Assembly: GCA_934488615.1 (NCBI GenBank)
Contig: CAKSSJ010000014.1
Coordinates: 1-51,925, forward strand
Length of the DNA: 51,925 nucleotides
Direction of reading: 5' to 3'
Source: an uncultured Eubacteriales bacterium
GTDB lineage: Bacteria > Bacillota > Clostridia > Oscillospirales > Acutalibacteraceae
The notes beneath the pieces are model-generated. The model was not told the DNA's origin, did no database searches, and saw nothing but the letters and a program-made list of their open reading frames with translations. How positions within the stretch are numbered: position 1 is the first letter of the stretch; each line of letters starts with the position of its first letter. A program made the position numbers and the translations under genes. Below, in pieces: positions 49,294 to 51,925 of the stretch.

Positions 49294-50088
49294 TTACAGC
49301 TTCAAGCCGTAGACCTTAACAGCGTTCTGGTAAAGAATTTTGTCCGAGTCCTCTTTGTTGTAGCCGAGAGTGTAGAAACGCTTCAGGTCGGTTTCAACGC
49401 TCCACATAGGATAGTCCGTTCCGAAAAGGACACGGTCAACGCCGTAGCGTGCGATGATCTCACGGATTTTAGCGTCGGAGAGAGCATAGAACGACGATGA
49501 GCAGTCAACATAAAAATTCTCACGGTCGGCAAGAAGCTTTGACGCCTCATCCCACATCGACCAGCCGCCGAAATGAGCGCCGACGACAACCATCTTGTCG
49601 TAAATATCCAGTATCGGAATGAGCCTGTTCGGGTTTGAGTAATCATATCTGCTGTCGCCTGTGTGAAGAAGAACGGGGAGATTGAATTCTTCGCAAAGCT
49701 CATATATTTTAAGGCATCTGTAATCGTCGAGCTTGAACTGCTGAATGTCGGGGTGAAGCTTAACTCCGCCGAGACCGAGAGAAACAAGTTCTTCAACGTC
49801 GGCCCTGATATCCTCACTGTCGGGGTGGAGCGTGCCGAGACCGTAGAGCTTGTCGGGGTGAGCGGCTACCTCGGCGGCAATGAATTTATTGATAGAGCTG
49901 ACCTGCTTCGGCGTCGTTGCGACCGACTGTACGATGAATTTATCAATACCTGCCTTCGCTCCGTTTTCGAGCAGGGTGGAAACCTTTCCGTCATATGTTG
50001 TGGGCAGGGAATAGAAGCGTCCCGTGCTGTGCGCCGCCTTGTCGGCAATCTTATCGGGGTAGATGTGACAGTGTGCATCAATGACCAT
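49294..50088 (-). CDS. Amidohydrolase-family TIM-barrel metal-dependent hydrolase
   Basis: A 264-residue cytoplasmic enzyme of the amidohydrolase-2 group. MVIDAHCHIYP (metal-binding HxH at 6-8), GVKLHPD (about 118-124), VLLHTGD, VVGAHFGGW (about 184-192) and DRVLFGTDYPMW (about 234-245, metal Asp) are the usual ligands. Members hydrolyse or decarboxylate ring compounds, lactones or amides; the substrate cannot be told here. The ATG at 50088 is preceded by AGAAGG; the longer frame adds 23 residues and has no site. It faces the fucosidase and diverges from the IolB-type gene. Confidence 0.88.
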   Translation of the reverse strand: MVIDAHCHIYPDKIADKAAHSTGRFYSLPTTYDGKVSTLLENGAKAGIDKFIVQSVATTPKQVSSINKFIAAEVAAHPDKLYGLGTLHPDSEDIRADVEELVSLGLGGVKLHPDIQQFKLDDYRCLKIYELCEEFNLPVLLHTGDSRYDYSNPNRLIPILDIYDKMVVVGAHFGGWSMWDEASKLLADRENFYVDCSSSFYALSDAKIREIIARYGVDRVLFGTDYPMWSVETDLKRFYTLGYNKEDSDKILYQNAVKVYGLKL

Positions 50089-50194
50089 TAAAAAAACCTT
50101 CTTTTGCTGATGATATACAATTATAAGTCCGTTTTTTTGCAATGTCAAGGCATACAATAATGATATATGTTTTGAACATTTTTGTAAACTGCTA

Positions 50195-50223
50195 TTGAAA
50201 TTATTATTGCAGAATGATAGAAT
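50195..50223 (+). promoter_or_regulatory. Promoter of the IolB-type gene
   Basis: TTGAAA (50195-50200), 17 bases, TAGAAT (50218-50223) preceded by TGA (extended -10). Confidence 0.78.
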
Positions 50224-50262
50224 ATAACCGTAAATCTAACATTTTCCAAGGAGGAATTATAT

Positions 50263-51036
50263 ATGCTTGAAAATCCTGCATTCAACGAGAATAACGAAAA
50301 AATTCTCTGCGAAATGAACGGCAAAAATCCCGAGATGCACATGAACATTTGGGTAAAGAAGCTTGAAAAAGGGGAGAGGTACGAAATTTTCAGCGCCGAG
50401 AACGAGACGGCAGTGCTCATCCTCAAGGGCAACATGAATATAAGCTGGAATGACAGAACAGAGAACATGAAAAGAAAGAATCCGTTCGAGAAAACACCGT
50501 ATTGTCTGCATGTCTGCAAGGGCGTGAAGATAAACATTGAGGCTTGCGAGGACAGTGAGTTCCTTGTTCAGCAGACCGATAACGAGAGAGAGTTTGAGCC
50601 TGTTTTCTACAAGCCCGAGGATTGCCTTTATCAGCATTTCGGCAAAGGTCAATGGGAGGGCACAGGCTACCGTATCTGCTCGACGATGTTCGACTATGAC
50701 AATGCGCCGTATTCCAACATGGTAATGGGTGAGGTGTTCAACCAGCCCGGCAGATGGTCGAGCTATCCGCCGCACCATCATCCGCAGCCTGAGGTTTATT
50801 ACTACCAGTTCGATCCGCCGCAGGGCTTCGGCGCATGCTTCAACGGCGACGATGTTTTCAAGAGCACCGACGGCGCATATTGCACGATCACCGACGGCAA
50901 TGACCACGAGCAGGTTACGGCTCCGGGATATACAATGTATTATGTATGGATGATCCGCCATATTGACGGCGACCCGTGGTACAAGACCACCCGCTTCTAC
51001 TCCAAGGAGCACGAATGGCTCGTCAATGCGGATTGA
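50263..51036 (+). CDS. IolB-type 5-deoxy-glucuronate isomerase family protein
   Basis: A 257-residue cytoplasmic bicupin. IolB converts 5-deoxy-glucuronate to 2-deoxy-5-keto-gluconate in myo-inositol breakdown. The C-terminal cupin has GEVFNQPGRWSSYPPHHHPQPE (residues 156-177) with metal-binding HHH and E177, followed by YYYQFDPPQGFG, typical of IolB. The N-terminal cupin is about residues 20-105. AGGAGGA lies 8 bases before the ATG. No other iol genes are in the window, so inositol use is not shown; a related uronate isomerase role beside glycan genes is possible. Confidence 0.85.
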   Translation: MLENPAFNENNEKILCEMNGKNPEMHMNIWVKKLEKGERYEIFSAENETAVLILKGNMNISWNDRTENMKRKNPFEKTPYCLHVCKGVKINIEACEDSEFLVQQTDNEREFEPVFYKPEDCLYQHFGKGQWEGTGYRICSTMFDYDNAPYSNMVMGEVFNQPGRWSSYPPHHHPQPEVYYYQFDPPQGFGACFNGDDVFKSTDGAYCTITDGNDHEQVTAPGYTMYYVWMIRHIDGDPWYKTTRFYSKEHEWLVNAD

Positions 51037-51090
51037 GTTGTTCTGACAATTGGTACGGAGTAAGAAATTACAATTAAGAAGAATTTTACC

Positions 51091-51205
51091 AAGGCTTCCC
51101 CTTGAGGGGAAGGCTGATAAAATGTCAGCAGAGATTATCTATTAGTGTGGGATCCTCCTACGGGGAAGCCGGAGTTTTATCAGACTTAAACTCCTTCCGG
51201 CTTCG
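51091..51205. repeat. Dispersed palindromic intergenic repeat, copy 6
   Basis: CTTCCCC (51095-51101), loop TTGA, GGGGAAG (51106-51112), then AAGGCTGATAAAATGTCAGC, as at 71-93. Next come GTGTGGGATCCTCCTACGGGG (compare the 3044 copy) and a second hairpin, GCCGGAGTTT/AAACTCC..CCGGC (about 51170-51204). The 51037-51240 gap holds no gene. Confidence 0.7.
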
Positions 51206-51240
51206 GCACAATCTACCGCATAAAAAGAAAGGTATTTACT

Positions 51241-51925
51241 ATGAAAAAAATTAACATTCTTGTATCATTTATAATGGTATTCGTTTTGATGTTCGCAATG
51301 GCTTCGACCGGCTTCGCCGTCGATAAGTCCTTGACAACCGCACCTCTTTACTTCAATGAGGACGGCAGCTTCAGAATAATGCACGTTACCGATACACACC
51401 TCAGCAAGGATAATGTCAAAGACTCAATTTGGCTTATTGTCAATGCCTGTGACCGTGAAAAGCCTGATTTAATAATGCTCACGGGCGATATCTGCAAGTG
51501 CGATACAGTTGAAGAAACAAAATGGTTTATCGAGCAGATCATGAGCGTTTTCCAGTCGAGAAATATTCCCGTCGCTGTCAGCTTCGGCAATCACGATTCC
51601 GAAAACGGCGTTATCTCGAGAGAAGATCTCATGGCTCTTTACAATGAATATCCATGTTCTATCTCGATAGACGACGGTGAAATGCTTTCGGGCTGCGGCA
51701 CATACAACGTTCCGCTCTATTCGTCAATCGACGGCAAAATGAAGTTTAACCTTTGGGTATTCGATTCCGGCGATTATGACAGTGAGGGTCATTATTCAAA
51801 TGTACAGTCGGATCAGGTCGAATGGTACAAGCAGACCTCGTCTGAAATCGAAAAGCAGAACGGCAGCAAGATCAATTCACTTGTTTTCCAGCATATCATT
51901 GTTCCCGAGGTTTATGACGGACTCA
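51241..51925 (+). CDS. Secreted metallophosphoesterase (calcineurin-like), 3' end outside the window
   Basis: At least 228 residues, cut by the window end. The signal peptide starts MKKINILVSFIMVFVLMFAM, with cleavage expected after ASTGFA (about residue 26). The metallophosphoesterase motifs are in order: HVTDTHLS (about 48-55), DLIMLTGDIC (about 77-86) and SFGNHDSENG (about 114-123), with FQHI near the cut end as the fourth. These bind the two metal ions. The substrate is unknown; secreted relatives release phosphate from nucleotides or phosphoesters. GAAAGG precedes the ATG. Confidence 0.9.
   Translation, partial: MKKINILVSFIMVFVLMFAMASTGFAVDKSLTTAPLYFNEDGSFRIMHVTDTHLSKDNVKDSIWLIVNACDREKPDLIMLTGDICKCDTVEETKWFIEQIMSVFQSRNIPVAVSFGNHDSENGVISREDLMALYNEYPCSISIDDGEMLSGCGTYNVPLYSSIDGKMKFNLWVFDSGDYDSEGHYSNVQSDQVEWYKQTSSEIEKQNGSKINSLVFQHIIVPEVYDGL

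Overview
The window reads as chromosomal DNA of an anaerobic, probably gut-dwelling member of the Bacillota (class Clostridia; an Oscillospirales or Ruminococcaceae-type genome is my inference). Support comes from the sequence: strong AGGAGG-type ribosome binding sites, near-consensus sigma-A promoters, a CIRCE operator, a guanine riboswitch and a yybP-ykoY manganese riboswitch. Gene order also points there: phoH-ybeY-era-yqzL-recO-mutS2 and yaaL-bofA. There are many glycan-use genes, and palindromic intergenic repeats of the type common in this group. I see no phage, plasmid or transposase genes and no CRISPR array.

Layout, left to right. 1-3043: a GPH-type sugar symporter and L-rhamnose isomerase. 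3044-5310: a repeat, then htpG behind a sigma-A promoter and a perfect CIRCE. 5404-6649: an anchored low-complexity protein with a paralogue at 29807-30775. 6772-11823: the most unusual locus. It has a consensus promoter, two YbjN-type small proteins, a 1158-residue protein joining a Clp/Hsp100-like AAA+ module, a receiver-like module and a soluble FtsH-like AAA+/M41 zinc protease, and a stand-alone RyR-domain protein. 11860-14265: a MATE exporter and a PnuC-type transporter, each behind its own promoter and a structured leader. 14386-19275: two family-2 glycoside hydrolases. 19461-21082: malQ on the minus strand. 21147-22463: a small secreted protein, then a NeuD-like acyltransferase on the minus strand. 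22630-29336: a minus-strand housekeeping operon (phoH, ybeY, era, yqzL, recO, mutS2, an EamA transporter).

29416-30929: a small membrane protein and the second anchored protein. 31032-31803: a lone LolD-type ABC ATPase. 31920-37970: a purine-salvage regulon with guanine riboswitch, xpt, a BMP-family lipoprotein and a nucleoside-type ABC transporter. 38038-38570: yaaL-bofA. 38596-41383: a HI0933-type flavoprotein, a GHL10-type lipoprotein and an overlapping convergent membrane protein. 41418-43344: glmS with an RBS-occluding hairpin and no visible glmS ribozyme. 43526-45605: serine dehydratase and a PRTase-fold protein whose PRPP loop lacks its acidic pair. 45606-46913: an orphan FtsK/TcpA-like ATPase beside tRNA-Ala(GGC). 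46996-47760: mntP with its Mn riboswitch. 47848-51036: a GH29 fucosidase, an amidohydrolase and a lone IolB-type isomerase. 51091-51925: a repeat and the start of a secreted metallophosphoesterase.

The theme is use of host and plant sugars (rhamnose, beta-galactosides or glucuronides, fucose, alpha-glucans) and purine salvage on a core chromosome backbone. The 6.8-11.8 kb proteolysis-type locus is the best candidate for an undescribed system. The gene-poor stretches longer than 300 bases (3005-3357, 11766-12080, 31746-32156, 47566-47908) hold the terminators, repeats, promoters, CIRCE and leader RNAs listed as separate features.
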